NCBI GenBank assembly: GCA_035651455.1 | Contig: DASRFR010000050.1 | Location: forward strand, 1-64,000 | Direction of reading: 5' to 3' | Length of the DNA: 64,000 bases | Source: DASRFR01 sp035651455 | GTDB taxonomy: Bacteria > Acidobacteriota > Terriglobia > Terriglobales > Acidobacteriaceae | Part shown: one piece after another, positions 10,589-18,887 of the stretch | How the letters are laid out: every line of letters starts with the position of its first letter | Numbering within the stretch: the stretch's first letter is position 1 | Translations under genes and position numbers: made by a program | Notes under the pieces: model-generated | What the model saw: only the letters and a program-made list of their open reading frames with translations | What the model was told of the DNA's origin: nothing | The model's database searches: none

Positions 10589-11140
10589 ATGAGCCGTTGC
10601 GCATTTTGCCTGCTCGCCTGTGTTCTGTGCCTCTGCAGTCTTGTTTTCGCTGCGGAGGCGCAGGATGTGTGGATTGACGTGCCTTTCGTGCAGCAGGAAA
10701 AGAACGCTTGCGGCGCGGCTGCTGTGTCAATGCTGATGCAGTACTGGACGCGACACGGCAGTCCATCTCACGGGGATGCCGCGGACCAGCTGCAGATTCA
10801 GCAGGCACTCTATTCCCCGGATGCGCGCGGCATCTACGCTTCCGCGATCGAAAATTATCTGCGCGAACACGGTTTCGAAACCTTTGTGCTCCGCGGATCC
10901 TGGGACGACCTGCACGACCATCTCGTTAAGGGACGTCCTTTGATGGTTGCGCTACAACCCTCCGGGCGCGATGTGCCTCTACATTATGTCGTGGTAGCTG
11001 GGATCGGCCCGGGCGAGGTTCTGCTGAACGATCCGGCGCGGCGCAAACTGCTGAAGCAAGATCAGGCAAGCTTCACAAGAGAATGGAAAGCCGCCGGCAA
11101 TTGGACGTTGCTGGTTGTCCCCGGCGCGGGTGCACGCTGA
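10589..11140 (+). CDS. C39-like (PA2778-family) exported cysteine peptidase
   Basis: 183 residues with a signal peptide (MSRCAFCLLACVLCLCS...). The papain-like C39 triad is visible as Cys41 in NACGAAAVSM, His132 in PLHYVVVAGIG and Asp148 in LLNDPA. A C39 domain alone, without an ABC transporter, is typical of the PA2778 group, where a TPR part is often fused. Here the TPR is at the start of the next gene, which overlaps this one by 58 bp. It probably acts in the periplasm on a small partner protein. The target is unknown. Confidence 0.8.
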   Translation: MSRCAFCLLACVLCLCSLVFAAEAQDVWIDVPFVQQEKNACGAAAVSMLMQYWTRHGSPSHGDAADQLQIQQALYSPDARGIYASAIENYLREHGFETFVLRGSWDDLHDHLVKGRPLMVALQPSGRDVPLHYVVVAGIGPGEVLLNDPARRKLLKQDQASFTREWKAAGNWTLLVVPGAGAR

Positions 11141-12840
11141 CCCTTTTCGTTTTGCTCTTGTTCATTGTTTTCGTCCAGCCCTTAGTCGGTCAAACCCTGA
11201 AACAGTTCAAAGAATTAAGCGAGCAGTCACGCTGGGCGGACATTGCCCGCCTTGCCGAACAGTCGCACGACCGTTCTCCCGATGTCGATTATTACTACGG
11301 AATCGCGCTGGCGCAGTTAGGCCGCTGGGAGCAGGCACGCTCCGTTCTGGAACAAGGAAGAGCGCTGCAGCCCAGCGACAAGCGTTTTCCGATTGAGCTC
11401 GCGGGCATCGCTTTCAAGCAAAAGAAATATGCACTTGCGGCTGAGCACCTGCGCCAGGGACTTGCCATCGATCCTGCGGATACTTACGCGAATGACTTCC
11501 TGGCCAGTGTTTACTTCCTCCAGGGCAACATTGAGGCGGCGCTGAAGTATTGGAACAGAGTCGATAAACCGAGAACGGCGAGCATCCGGGAGGAACCGCG
11601 ATTGCGCACCGATCCGATTCTGCTCGATCACGCATTCGCCTTTGCACCTGCCAGTACTCTGCAAGTTAGCCAATGGAAGCTGACCCAGCAGCGAATCGAA
11701 AATCTCGGCGTTTTTCCTGCGTACCACTTCGACTTTGTGGCCACCCATAATGAAACTTTTGACGTTATATTCCGCGCCCAGGAGAGAAACGGCTTCGGCA
11801 GCAACAAGGTGCAGGCAATTGTCGGCGTGCTGCGCGGTCTTCCCTACCAGGAAATCACGCCGGAATACTTCAACATCCATCGCGAGGCAATCAACCTGAC
11901 TTCGCTCGTGCGATGGGATCCCCAGAAACGGCGAGTTACTTGCAATCTGTCGGGACCGCTACATCGGGATCCAAGGTGGCGCTACGAACTCGGCGCCGAC
12001 CTGCGCAATGAAAACTGGCGGATCGTGCCGTCCTTTGCTGGGCCTGCATCAGTGCTTGCAGCGCTTAACTTGCGGCGAGAGGCAGTGAGCGCTGCCGTTT
12101 CCGACATTCCTGGCAGTCAATGGCGCTGGTCCACTGGCGTGGAGTTGTCGCATCGTGACTATCGAAGCGTTTCGGCCGGCTCGACACTCACGCACGCCCT
12201 GCTGTCGCAGGGCTGGCAACTGAAATCATCTACTGGCCTAAACCGAGAGTTGCTGCGCTGGCCCGAACATCGGCTTGCCCTGGAAACTGGGGGCAGTGTG
12301 CAGGTCGGACGCCTTTGGTCCTCGCTCGCCTATTCGTTCGCAAAACTGCAGGGAACCGTGAGCGGGCACTGGTATCCGCAGGCCATGGGCGACGATTACG
12401 AGGTGCGGGCCAGCATCCGCGCCGGAAAAACTTTCGGAACGATTCCTTTCGATGAACTGTTCATGCTGGGGGCGGAACGCGATAACGACCTCTGGTTGCG
12501 TGGTCACATCGGAACGCGCGATGGCAAGAAAGGCAGTGCTCCACTGGGGCGCAACTACTTCCTGGCGAACTGGGAGATTGACAAGAACATTTATGAAAAC
12601 GGCCTGGTGAGTTTTAAACTCGGGCCCTTTCTGGATACGGGCAGAATTACGGATGCCTCTCCAGGCCTTGGGTCGCGGAACTGGCTGTGGGATGTGGGAG
12701 CGCAGGCGCGAATATACGCGCTCGGGGTGGGAGTCGGCGTGTCGTACGGAAAAGATCTCCGCACCGGAAATAACGCGCTATACACCACGGTGTTCCGCCA
12801 TGGAAAAGGTGGCTCCTCGGGATATAATGCGTCGCCATGA
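11083..12840 (+). CDS. TPR protein fused to an Omp85-like outer-membrane barrel
   Basis: 585 residues. A signal segment (TLTLFVLLLFIVFVQPLVG) is followed by about three TPR-like repeats (residues 40-160; YYYGIALAQLGRWEQA, AGIAFKQKKYALAAEHL, FLASVYFLQGNIEAAL). After that comes a beta-rich region of about 400 residues. Near its end, ELFMLGAERDNDLWLRGH, YFLANWEID and GPFLDTG look like the last strands of an Omp85/BamA-type barrel, including an RGH in place of the usual RG(F/Y) loop motif. It overlaps the peptidase gene and shares ATGA with sodC, so the genes are translationally coupled. The barrel assignment rests on motifs only. An alternative is another TPR-linked outer-membrane protein family. 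Confidence 0.62.
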   Translation: MESRRQLDVAGCPRRGCTLTLFVLLLFIVFVQPLVGQTLKQFKELSEQSRWADIARLAEQSHDRSPDVDYYYGIALAQLGRWEQARSVLEQGRALQPSDKRFPIELAGIAFKQKKYALAAEHLRQGLAIDPADTYANDFLASVYFLQGNIEAALKYWNRVDKPRTASIREEPRLRTDPILLDHAFAFAPASTLQVSQWKLTQQRIENLGVFPAYHFDFVATHNETFDVIFRAQERNGFGSNKVQAIVGVLRGLPYQEITPEYFNIHREAINLTSLVRWDPQKRRVTCNLSGPLHRDPRWRYELGADLRNENWRIVPSFAGPASVLAALNLRREAVSAAVSDIPGSQWRWSTGVELSHRDYRSVSAGSTLTHALLSQGWQLKSSTGLNRELLRWPEHRLALETGGSVQVGRLWSSLAYSFAKLQGTVSGHWYPQAMGDDYEVRASIRAGKTFGTIPFDELFMLGAERDNDLWLRGHIGTRDGKKGSAPLGRNYFLANWEIDKNIYENGLVSFKLGPFLDTGRITDASPGLGSRNWLWDVGAQARIYALGVGVGVSYGKDLRTGNNALYTTVFRHGKGGSSGYNASP

Positions 12841-13361
12841 CGAAATCTTTTCTGCACACATTCGCTATTTCCTGCCTGGCATGTCTGCTTGTGGTCTGCG
12901 CAGCCGCCAAAGAAAAGCCAAAAACTATCGAACTGAAGAATGCCCAGGGGGAAAGTGTCGGTACGGCCAAGATCCAGCCGGAGAAACAGGGGGTGAAAAT
13001 TCGCCTCAACCTGAAGAATCTTCCTCCCGGGGAACACGCAGTCCATATTCATCAGAACGCCAAGTGCGATCCGCCGGATTTCAAGTCGGCCGGTCCGCAT
13101 TTCAATCCGGAGAGCAAGAAGCATGGCCTGGACAATCCTGAGGGCCACCACGCCGGAGACATGGCGAACTTCACGGTGAATGCCAAGGGTTCCGCCAAGG
13201 CCGCGGTAATCAACAAAGACGTAACCTTTGGCGATGACAATCATTCGCTATTTAGCAACGGCGGTACGGCCATTGTGATTCATGCGAAAGCGGACGATAT
13301 GAAGACGGATCCGGCAGGTAATGCCGGGGACCGCATTGCTTGTGGCGTTATCACGAAATAG
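12837..13361 (+). CDS. sodC: Cu/Zn superoxide dismutase, exported
   Basis: 174 residues with an N-terminal signal peptide (SCLACLLVVCAAA). It disproportionates superoxide in the periplasm. Metal ligands and structural motifs are visible: HAVHIHQ, the GPHFNP segment with the bridging His, GHHAGDMAN with the zinc Asp, VIHAKADD, and GNAGDRIACGVI with one disulfide Cys (its partner is in NAKCDPPD). The start codon overlaps the stop of the TPR-barrel gene (ATGA). A terminator follows, so sodC is the last gene of the operon. Confidence 0.95.
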   Translation: MTKSFLHTFAISCLACLLVVCAAAKEKPKTIELKNAQGESVGTAKIQPEKQGVKIRLNLKNLPPGEHAVHIHQNAKCDPPDFKSAGPHFNPESKKHGLDNPEGHHAGDMANFTVNAKGSAKAAVINKDVTFGDDNHSLFSNGGTAIVIHAKADDMKTDPAGNAGDRIACGVITK

Positions 13362-13394
13362 CTGCACGACCTCGATCATCTTGTGTGAAAAGAG

Positions 13395-13421
13395 AAAGGC
13401 GGCCACTGAAGGCCGCCTTTT
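13395..13421 (+). terminator. Rho-independent terminator, works in both directions
   Basis: A 10-bp stem AAAGGCGGCC / GGCCGCCTTT with a 6-nt loop, between convergent sodC and the FecR/DUF6600 gene. The A run on one side and the T run on the other fit bidirectional use. Confidence 0.85.
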
Positions 13422-13445
13422 GCTGCCCGCTGTTCTGTGTTGTAG

Positions 13446-15851
13446 TTAGCGCGACCGTCCTGGCGCTGATGGATGAGAGGCTCCGCCGCTGCTCGGTGCG
13501 CTGTGGCTGGGCGCGCTATGCGTTGGTGCGCTGCCGCTTGGCGGCCCGCTACTGTGGCCCGGATTGGATCCCCCTCGTGACGGGCCCATCTCACCGCCGG
13601 GGGTGGCGCGGGGCGTCACGATCGGCTGTCTCAAATCCAGCGGCGGCCGCGAAATCCGCGGGCTCTCAAAGCCACCGCTGCTCGAATTGCGTGGACTATC
13701 CGCGACGGGGCCTGAGTCGCGCGGTGGGAAACGATTCCAGCCGCCGCTGGAGCGGTCTGGCTGAGGTGTATTGCCGCGCTCGGGAGAATTGCTCGAAGCG
13801 CCGCCGGCCTGAGGCGAGAAGCGGCGCCAGCCATCATTTCGGTCGGCAGGGGCGGCGGACTGCCCTGCATTGTTCGGCCCGGCATTGTTGGTCGTTGTGG
13901 GACGTACAGGTCCCATACTTTCAGTCTGAGTATTCCTGCCCGGCGCCGATGCAGGTGACGCATTCCCCGTGCTGTCAGAGAAGCGATGCCAACTCGACCT
14001 GTCGTTCGCCGGCTGCTGTGCAGTTTTCTGAGGAGCGCTCCCGGGCTGCGCGGGCGTTGATGGCTTCGTTTTAGGCACATTCTGCTGCGCGACCTGCGGA
14101 GGCCGGTTTTCCGCGATATCGGAGCCAAACCGGTGCCAACTATTGTTCTCGGCCGACGAGCTCACCGCTCCACGGTTCTCATTTCGATTGGCTTGAGATT
14201 GGCCCCGTGTATCGCCCGTGCTCTGAATAGACTTGCTTACAGGTTCCGATGGAGGCTGCGGAACCGCCGAGCTAGCCGTCTGCTCCGGAGCCCTTGCCGG
14301 CACATTGCTTGTTGTAGTGTTTGCTCCCGGGCGAAGCGGCGTGAACTGCCCGCTGCGCTCGATGCCCTGCTGCACACGCGCTGCCTGCTGTTCGAAGTTC
14401 TGCGGTGCAGAACCAGGAGCCGACTTCGTGAAGAAGCGCTCGGGCGTGCCGCTGTGAATGGTAGCCGGACTCGCCGGACGGTTAGTTGCAGTTAGCGTCT
14501 CCCGCGTAGGAACCACCGGCAGATTGCCCGTCATGACCTTGCCATTGCGAAACACTTCCCGGTCTACTGGCGAGGGCGCCGCCTGCCCCGTCCCAAATCG
14601 CTCCGCCGGCACAGTCGAGACTGCCCTCATGATGCGGGGGTTAGTCTGGGCGTACCGCAGGTTTGAGTACCCAGTTCCGCCGTGCAGAGGATTCACCGGC
14701 GCAACCCCGCTGCCGTTGTGAATATTGTTCACGTTGTTAATGTTCGTAATATTTGTGATGTTGGTCACATTGGTGATGTTGGTGACGTTGTAGCGCGATC
14801 CGTAACGTCCGTACCACGGATAGTAGGGATCGCACGGTCCCACCGGCAGCCAGCCAAAGGAGCCGAAGCCGACGCCGACGCCAAATCCACCGCCGAATCC
14901 GAAGAATGAGACGTAGGCCGGCGCCCACACTGGCCGATACACGGGATAGACCGGTCCCGGCCACCACGCCCAAGAGCCACCATAGAGGAACCACCGGCCG
15001 TAGTGATAAGGAGCCCATCCCCACGGTTCATATGAAACCCAGGTCCATCCCCAATATGGTTCCCAGACCCAGCGGCCCGCGCGATACGGAACCCAGTCGG
15101 GCCCAACCGCGGGTACCCAAACCTGGCCATAGTCGGGAACACTGGTCCAGCGCCCATACGAGTCGAGGTCTTCCGATCCAACGTAATAGCGGTTGGTCCG
15201 GGACCACGACTGCGCTCGTTGAATAACGCTGTTGCGGTCGTTGTTCCACGAATCCCAATTATCTTTAGAAGGTGCATCCGCCAGCCGGTATTCGGTATCG
15301 TTTTCCGTGCCGCGAATGATGGCTGACTGGCCCTTGCCGACACGCGTGCTGCCCTGAGGCGTGGAGATTTCCGCCTCGCCCTTGCGAACAATGACGCGCG
15401 TCTCCCCGCCTTGTACTTCGATGCGATACAGCCCGTCCCGCTGGGCAGGCCGTACCGCAACGTTCGGCGTGTCGATCTCGGCTTCGGCTTCCGTGCCCTT
15501 GAACACGCTGTAGAAAACCAGGCCTTGACCGATCTGAACCTGGATTTGGGACCGGGAGAGAGAAGCAATCGTGCCTTGCGAGTTGTCGGCGAGCCGCAGG
15601 ATATTGGCATAGTCGAGTTGCACTTCGCCTCGGGAACTCGCTCCGGTAGAGACCTTGTCGCCACTTACCACGGGCTGATTCAGCGCCGCTGCGGCCCAAT
15701 CACCCGAGTCGCCCCGCTGTGTCGAAACATCGCCATGGATCAGGCTGATGCGGCCCACGCCCTCCGACAGATCGGTCTGCGCGTTGGCTCGTATCCCGCT
15801 GAACAGCGAGATCAAGAGAATCGACAACCCTGCAAGAACTCGGTTTTTCAT
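13446..15851 (-). CDS. Exported FecR-domain / DUF6600 protein
   Basis: 801 residues. Signal peptide ending RANAQ. A FecR-type beta domain at about 30-190 (RISLIHGDVSTQRGDSGDW, TGASSRGEVQLDY). At about 215-340 there is a Trp/Tyr/Pro-rich module with tandem W-V-P/Y-x-x-W units (DYGQVWVPAVGPDWVPY, WEPYWGWTWVSYEPWGW), typical of DUF6600. A run of NVTN/NITN tripeptides follows near residue 355-380, and then a long Ser/Pro/Asn-rich, low-complexity tail. It is probably exported or surface-exposed; its function is unknown. AGGTGGGG lies about 6-13 nt before the ATG. A sigma-54 promoter lies directly upstream, behind the gene for an NtrC-type activator. Confidence 0.85.
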   Translation of the reverse strand: MKNRVLAGLSILLISLFSGIRANAQTDLSEGVGRISLIHGDVSTQRGDSGDWAAAALNQPVVSGDKVSTGASSRGEVQLDYANILRLADNSQGTIASLSRSQIQVQIGQGLVFYSVFKGTEAEAEIDTPNVAVRPAQRDGLYRIEVQGGETRVIVRKGEAEISTPQGSTRVGKGQSAIIRGTENDTEYRLADAPSKDNWDSWNNDRNSVIQRAQSWSRTNRYYVGSEDLDSYGRWTSVPDYGQVWVPAVGPDWVPYRAGRWVWEPYWGWTWVSYEPWGWAPYHYGRWFLYGGSWAWWPGPVYPVYRPVWAPAYVSFFGFGGGFGVGVGFGSFGWLPVGPCDPYYPWYGRYGSRYNVTNITNVTNITNITNINNVNNIHNGSGVAPVNPLHGGTGYSNLRYAQTNPRIMRAVSTVPAERFGTGQAAPSPVDREVFRNGKVMTGNLPVVPTRETLTATNRPASPATIHSGTPERFFTKSAPGSAPQNFEQQAARVQQGIERSGQFTPLRPGANTTTSNVPARAPEQTASSAVPQPPSEPVSKSIQSTGDTRGQSQANRNENRGAVSSSAENNSWHRFGSDIAENRPPQVAQQNVPKTKPSTPAQPGSAPQKTAQQPANDRSSWHRFSDSTGNASPASAPGRNTQTESMGPVRPTTTNNAGPNNAGQSAAPADRNDGWRRFSPQAGGASSNSPERGNTPQPDRSSGGWNRFPPRDSGPVADSPRNSSSGGFESPRISRPPLDLRQPIVTPRATPGGEMGPSRGGSNPGHSSGPPSGSAPTHSAPSHSAPSSGGASHPSAPGRSR

Positions 15852-15904
15852 GGCCCCACCTCACGGTGAAAGCTGCTGCTCCGCTCTCACGCACGATGGA
15901 TATT

Positions 15905-15920
15905 GCAGATGAGGTGCCAG
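15905..15920 (-). promoter_or_regulatory. Sigma-54 (-24/-12) promoter
   Basis: On the minus strand the sequence is CTGGCACCTCATCTGCA. The invariant GG (15918-15917) and GC (15906-15905) are exactly 10 nt apart, and CTGGCAC and TGCA match the RpoN consensus. Transcription would start near 15893, giving a leader of about 40 nt before the FecR/DUF6600 start. Confidence 0.8.
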
Positions 15921-15982
15921 AACGGGCGGAATAGTTACCTTAATAAAACATGGAGTTTCATAAGTTTATGGCAATGAGGCAT

Positions 15983-16001
15983 GGTTACTTCGGGGTTACT
16001 T
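15983..16001. promoter_or_regulatory. Direct repeats, candidate activator site for the sigma-54 promoter
   Basis: GGTTACTT occurs at 15983-15990 and 15994-16001, 11 bp (one helical turn) apart. A partial copy (AGTTACCTT) lies near 15934. The pair sits about 75 bp upstream of the -24 element, where enhancer-binding activators usually bind. The function is inferred. Confidence 0.4.
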
Positions 16002-16062
16002 GCGCTTATCGGTGGCCGCCTTCGGCCAACCTGGTGGATTTCAGCCACCACCCCTCGAACCG

Positions 16063-17445
16063 TTACGAGTTGTTTTCCGAGTCCTCAGGATCGGCAATTC
16101 CGATTTTGGAAAGGCGATACCGGAAGGCATTGCGCGAGAGACCCAGCAGTCGCGCTGCCTGGCTCTTGTTGCCATCGGCCTTGCGCAAAGCTTCGCGGAT
16201 CATGTCATCTTCCCACTGCTCCAGCGTCAGGCCTTCCGGCAGAACGCCCGCGTGATTCGATGCCTTGGCCCTGGCGGGATCGAAATGAATATCGGTGGCA
16301 TCGATGAGCGGGCCTTTGGCAAGAACGGCCGCCCGCTCGACTATATTTTGTAATTCCCGCACGTTACCCGGCCAGGGGTGATCCATCAACATCTTGAGCG
16401 CGCCAGGGGTGATCCCAGTCAATTCCTTGCCCGATTCGGCGGCAGAACGCGCGAGAAACAATTTCACCATTTCTGGAATGTCTTCTTTATGCTCGCGTAA
16501 TGGCGGCAGATCGATGGGGACGACATTCAACCGGTAATAGAGGTCCTCGCGGAAGGTGCCGTCTTCAAGCGCGGCGCGCAGATCGCGGTTGGTGGCTGCA
16601 ATCAGCCGGACATCAACCTTCAGAGTGCGAGTGCCACCGAGCCGTTCAAATTCCCGCTCCTGCAGAACGCGAAGCAATTTTACTTGCGTTGCAGGGGGTA
16701 CGTCTCCGATTTCGTCAAGAAACAAGCTCCCCTTGTCCGCTAATTCAAACTTGCCGGGCTTCGAATTAGTGGCCCCGGTGAACGCGCCCTTCTCATAGCC
16801 GAACAATTCGCTTTCCAGAAGATTCTCGGGGATTGCCGTGCTGTTGATCTTGATGAATGGGCCGGATGCCCTCCGCGATCGCTCGTGAATGATGCGCGCG
16901 ATGAGATCTTTGCCGGCTCCGCTCTCGCCTCCCAACAGAACGGTTGAGTTGGCCGACGCGACGCGTTCTACCTTGTTCAACACCTCCTGCATGCGGGCGC
17001 TGCGCGCGACTACATCTGGATGTTCAATGCGCTTGTTGAGTTCTTCTCGCAACGACTGGTTTTCGGCGCGAAGCTTGCGTACGTCCAGCTCTTTGTGGAC
17101 CACTATGCGCATCTCGTCAAGCGAGAACGGTTTTAGCACGTAGTCACTTGCCCCGGCTTTCATCGCATTGACGGCAGTTTCCACGGTTCCGAAGGCAGTC
17201 ATGACGATTACCGGCAGGCCGGCATTCGTGCGCTTGATCGCGTGCAGAAATTCCAATCCGTCCATGGCGGGAAGCTTGAGATCTGTAATTACCAGGTCAA
17301 CTGCGTGCGTCTGCAGCAGCTTCAGGCCGGTTTCCGCATCGGCGGCCGGAAGCGTGGCGAATCCGGCTTCGCCGAGGTTCAATTCGAGAATGCGGCGCAT
17401 CTTGGCTTCGTCCTCGACGATTAGAATGCAGGGCTTCTCGCTCAT
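16063..17445 (-). CDS. NtrC-family sigma-54-dependent response regulator
   Basis: 460 residues. Receiver domain (1-125) with phospho-acceptor Asp55 in VITDLKLPAMDG and the switch Lys in VLKPF. AAA+ domain (about 145-375) with Walker A GESGAGKD, the sigma-54 contact loop GAFTGAT and Walker B LFLDEIGD, so it can activate RpoN promoters. C-terminal Fis-type helix-turn-helix (GNKSQAARLLGLSRNAFRYR). Its start overlaps the end of the kinase gene by 4 bp, which makes them a two-component pair. The nearest sigma-54 promoter is that of the FecR/DUF6600 gene directly downstream. Confidence 0.95.
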   Translation of the reverse strand: MSEKPCILIVEDEAKMRRILELNLGEAGFATLPAADAETGLKLLQTHAVDLVITDLKLPAMDGLEFLHAIKRTNAGLPVIVMTAFGTVETAVNAMKAGASDYVLKPFSLDEMRIVVHKELDVRKLRAENQSLREELNKRIEHPDVVARSARMQEVLNKVERVASANSTVLLGGESGAGKDLIARIIHERSRRASGPFIKINSTAIPENLLESELFGYEKGAFTGATNSKPGKFELADKGSLFLDEIGDVPPATQVKLLRVLQEREFERLGGTRTLKVDVRLIAATNRDLRAALEDGTFREDLYYRLNVVPIDLPPLREHKEDIPEMVKLFLARSAAESGKELTGITPGALKMLMDHPWPGNVRELQNIVERAAVLAKGPLIDATDIHFDPARAKASNHAGVLPEGLTLEQWEDDMIREALRKADGNKSQAARLLGLSRNAFRYRLSKIGIADPEDSENNS

Positions 17446-18722
17446 GTTCCGGCAGTGACTCCTTCCGACTTGCTTAGGGCTTCCACGGGAAAGAAAAGAA
17501 CAAAACTGGCGCCGCCGTGGGCGGTTTCCAGGCGAATGGATCCACGGTGCTCGTCCACGATTTTGGAAACTATGGAGAGTCCCAATCCAACGCCCGTTGT
17601 CTTTGTGGTGACGAAAGGATTGAATATCTGCTCGCGCAACTCCGGCGGTATGCCGGGGCCGGTGTCCTCCAGTCGCACCTGTACTCCGCCACGCGAGCCG
17701 ACGAGGGAGCGCGAGACCTCGACCCGAAGCTTACCGCCTTTATCTCCCATGGCGTCGTATGCATTTTCCATCAGGTTCACAAAGGCCCGCCCCGCCAAAT
17801 CTTCGTCAAGTAAAACTTGAGGCAAGTCCTTCTCATATTCCCGGGACACCTCGACTTGGCTGTTTTGCCGATGGGCGGCAACCTCGCGAAGCGCCCGATC
17901 GAGGAGCTCGGTAATGGATAACGGCTGTGTCTCAGCATGCAAAGGCCGGGCGAAATCCAGAAAGCGGCTGATTAAGGTGCTGAGCCGGTTGACCTCGGCG
18001 TTGATATACCCGGCGAGTTCGCTGGAAACTGGATCCGCTTTCTCCAGCTTTTCACTCAGTATTTCGGCGGAGCCCTTGATTACGCCCAGGGGATTGCGAA
18101 TTTCATGCGCCAGTCCGGCCGAGAGCTGTCCCAGGGCCGCAAGCCGCTCCGAGCGGCGAGCCTCTTCCTGCGCCTGTTGCAGTTGACGGTTGGTTTGGGC
18201 CAGCTGCTCGGCCAATCTTTGATATTGCCTGGTCTGACGGCGGTTCTCGACGGCAAAGCGGTTCACGATCAGGGCCGCAAGAAAGAAAAACAAAGTACGG
18301 ATCGCGAGTTCGGTTACTCCTGCAGCTGTCAATTCATACTGCTCCAGCGCTGGGAGCAGAAAGGAGCAGTAGAGGCCAGCTGCCAGGGTCGTCCAGAGTA
18401 GAGTGGCCCAGGCATCGAAGTAGACTGCTGCAGTGACTATTGGCAAATAGTAAATCGGGTAATAACTGCTGTTGATGCCGGGTCCGCCGGTGTGGGCAAT
18501 CAGCAGGGTGGAGAGCAGCAGCTTGAGAAGGACAACGAAGAACGGCCCGCGGCGCGGCAGACCTGCGACGATCCTGCGCTCCAGGATCTGCACCACCCCA
18601 ATAGCAACCAGGGTGAGCTGTTTCTGAATTTCCCTCACCGGCGGAGAGATCGCCAGTCCGACCAGAAACAGCACCCACACGAAGTCGAGCCAATCGAACC
18701 GGTATCGTCGGTTTTCCCCCAA
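17442..18722 (-). CDS. Membrane sensor histidine kinase
   Basis: 426 residues. The N-terminal 160 residues hold about five hydrophobic segments with little periplasmic material, then a coiled coil (RQYQRLAEQLAQTNRQLQQ). The H-box is LAHEIRNPLGVIKG; ATP-binding motifs are NLMENAYDAM, VRLEDTGPGIPPE and TGVGLGLSI. It should autophosphorylate and pass phosphate to the NtrC-type regulator encoded next. The start is TTG with GGGAG about 7 nt upstream. The signal is unknown; the sensor is entirely membrane-embedded. It is divergent from the antiporter gene, with about 165 bp between the two starts. Confidence 0.92.
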   Translation of the reverse strand: MGENRRYRFDWLDFVWVLFLVGLAISPPVREIQKQLTLVAIGVVQILERRIVAGLPRRGPFFVVLLKLLLSTLLIAHTGGPGINSSYYPIYYLPIVTAAVYFDAWATLLWTTLAAGLYCSFLLPALEQYELTAAGVTELAIRTLFFFLAALIVNRFAVENRRQTRQYQRLAEQLAQTNRQLQQAQEEARRSERLAALGQLSAGLAHEIRNPLGVIKGSAEILSEKLEKADPVSSELAGYINAEVNRLSTLISRFLDFARPLHAETQPLSITELLDRALREVAAHRQNSQVEVSREYEKDLPQVLLDEDLAGRAFVNLMENAYDAMGDKGGKLRVEVSRSLVGSRGGVQVRLEDTGPGIPPELREQIFNPFVTTKTTGVGLGLSIVSKIVDEHRGSIRLETAHGGASFVLFFPVEALSKSEGVTAGT

Positions 18723-18887
18723 GTCTCACTCCCAGCAGGCGCAGCGATGTTGGAAGTAGTCTATCGCGACGCGCAAGCCGATCCGCGGACGGGCAAGCGT
18801 CGGTGCAAAACGGACTTCACAACAACGGGATTCCCCAAACCGACCAACCGTTCCGTTCGCAAGGCATCCAAAGCTGCGGGAGGATGG

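Noticed and set aside
14765..15664. Minus-strand alternative frame of 299 codons inside the FecR/DUF6600 gene
   Set aside because: It has a very high Arg/Ser content and no domain. The overlapping frame has a signal peptide, a FecR domain and a promoter.
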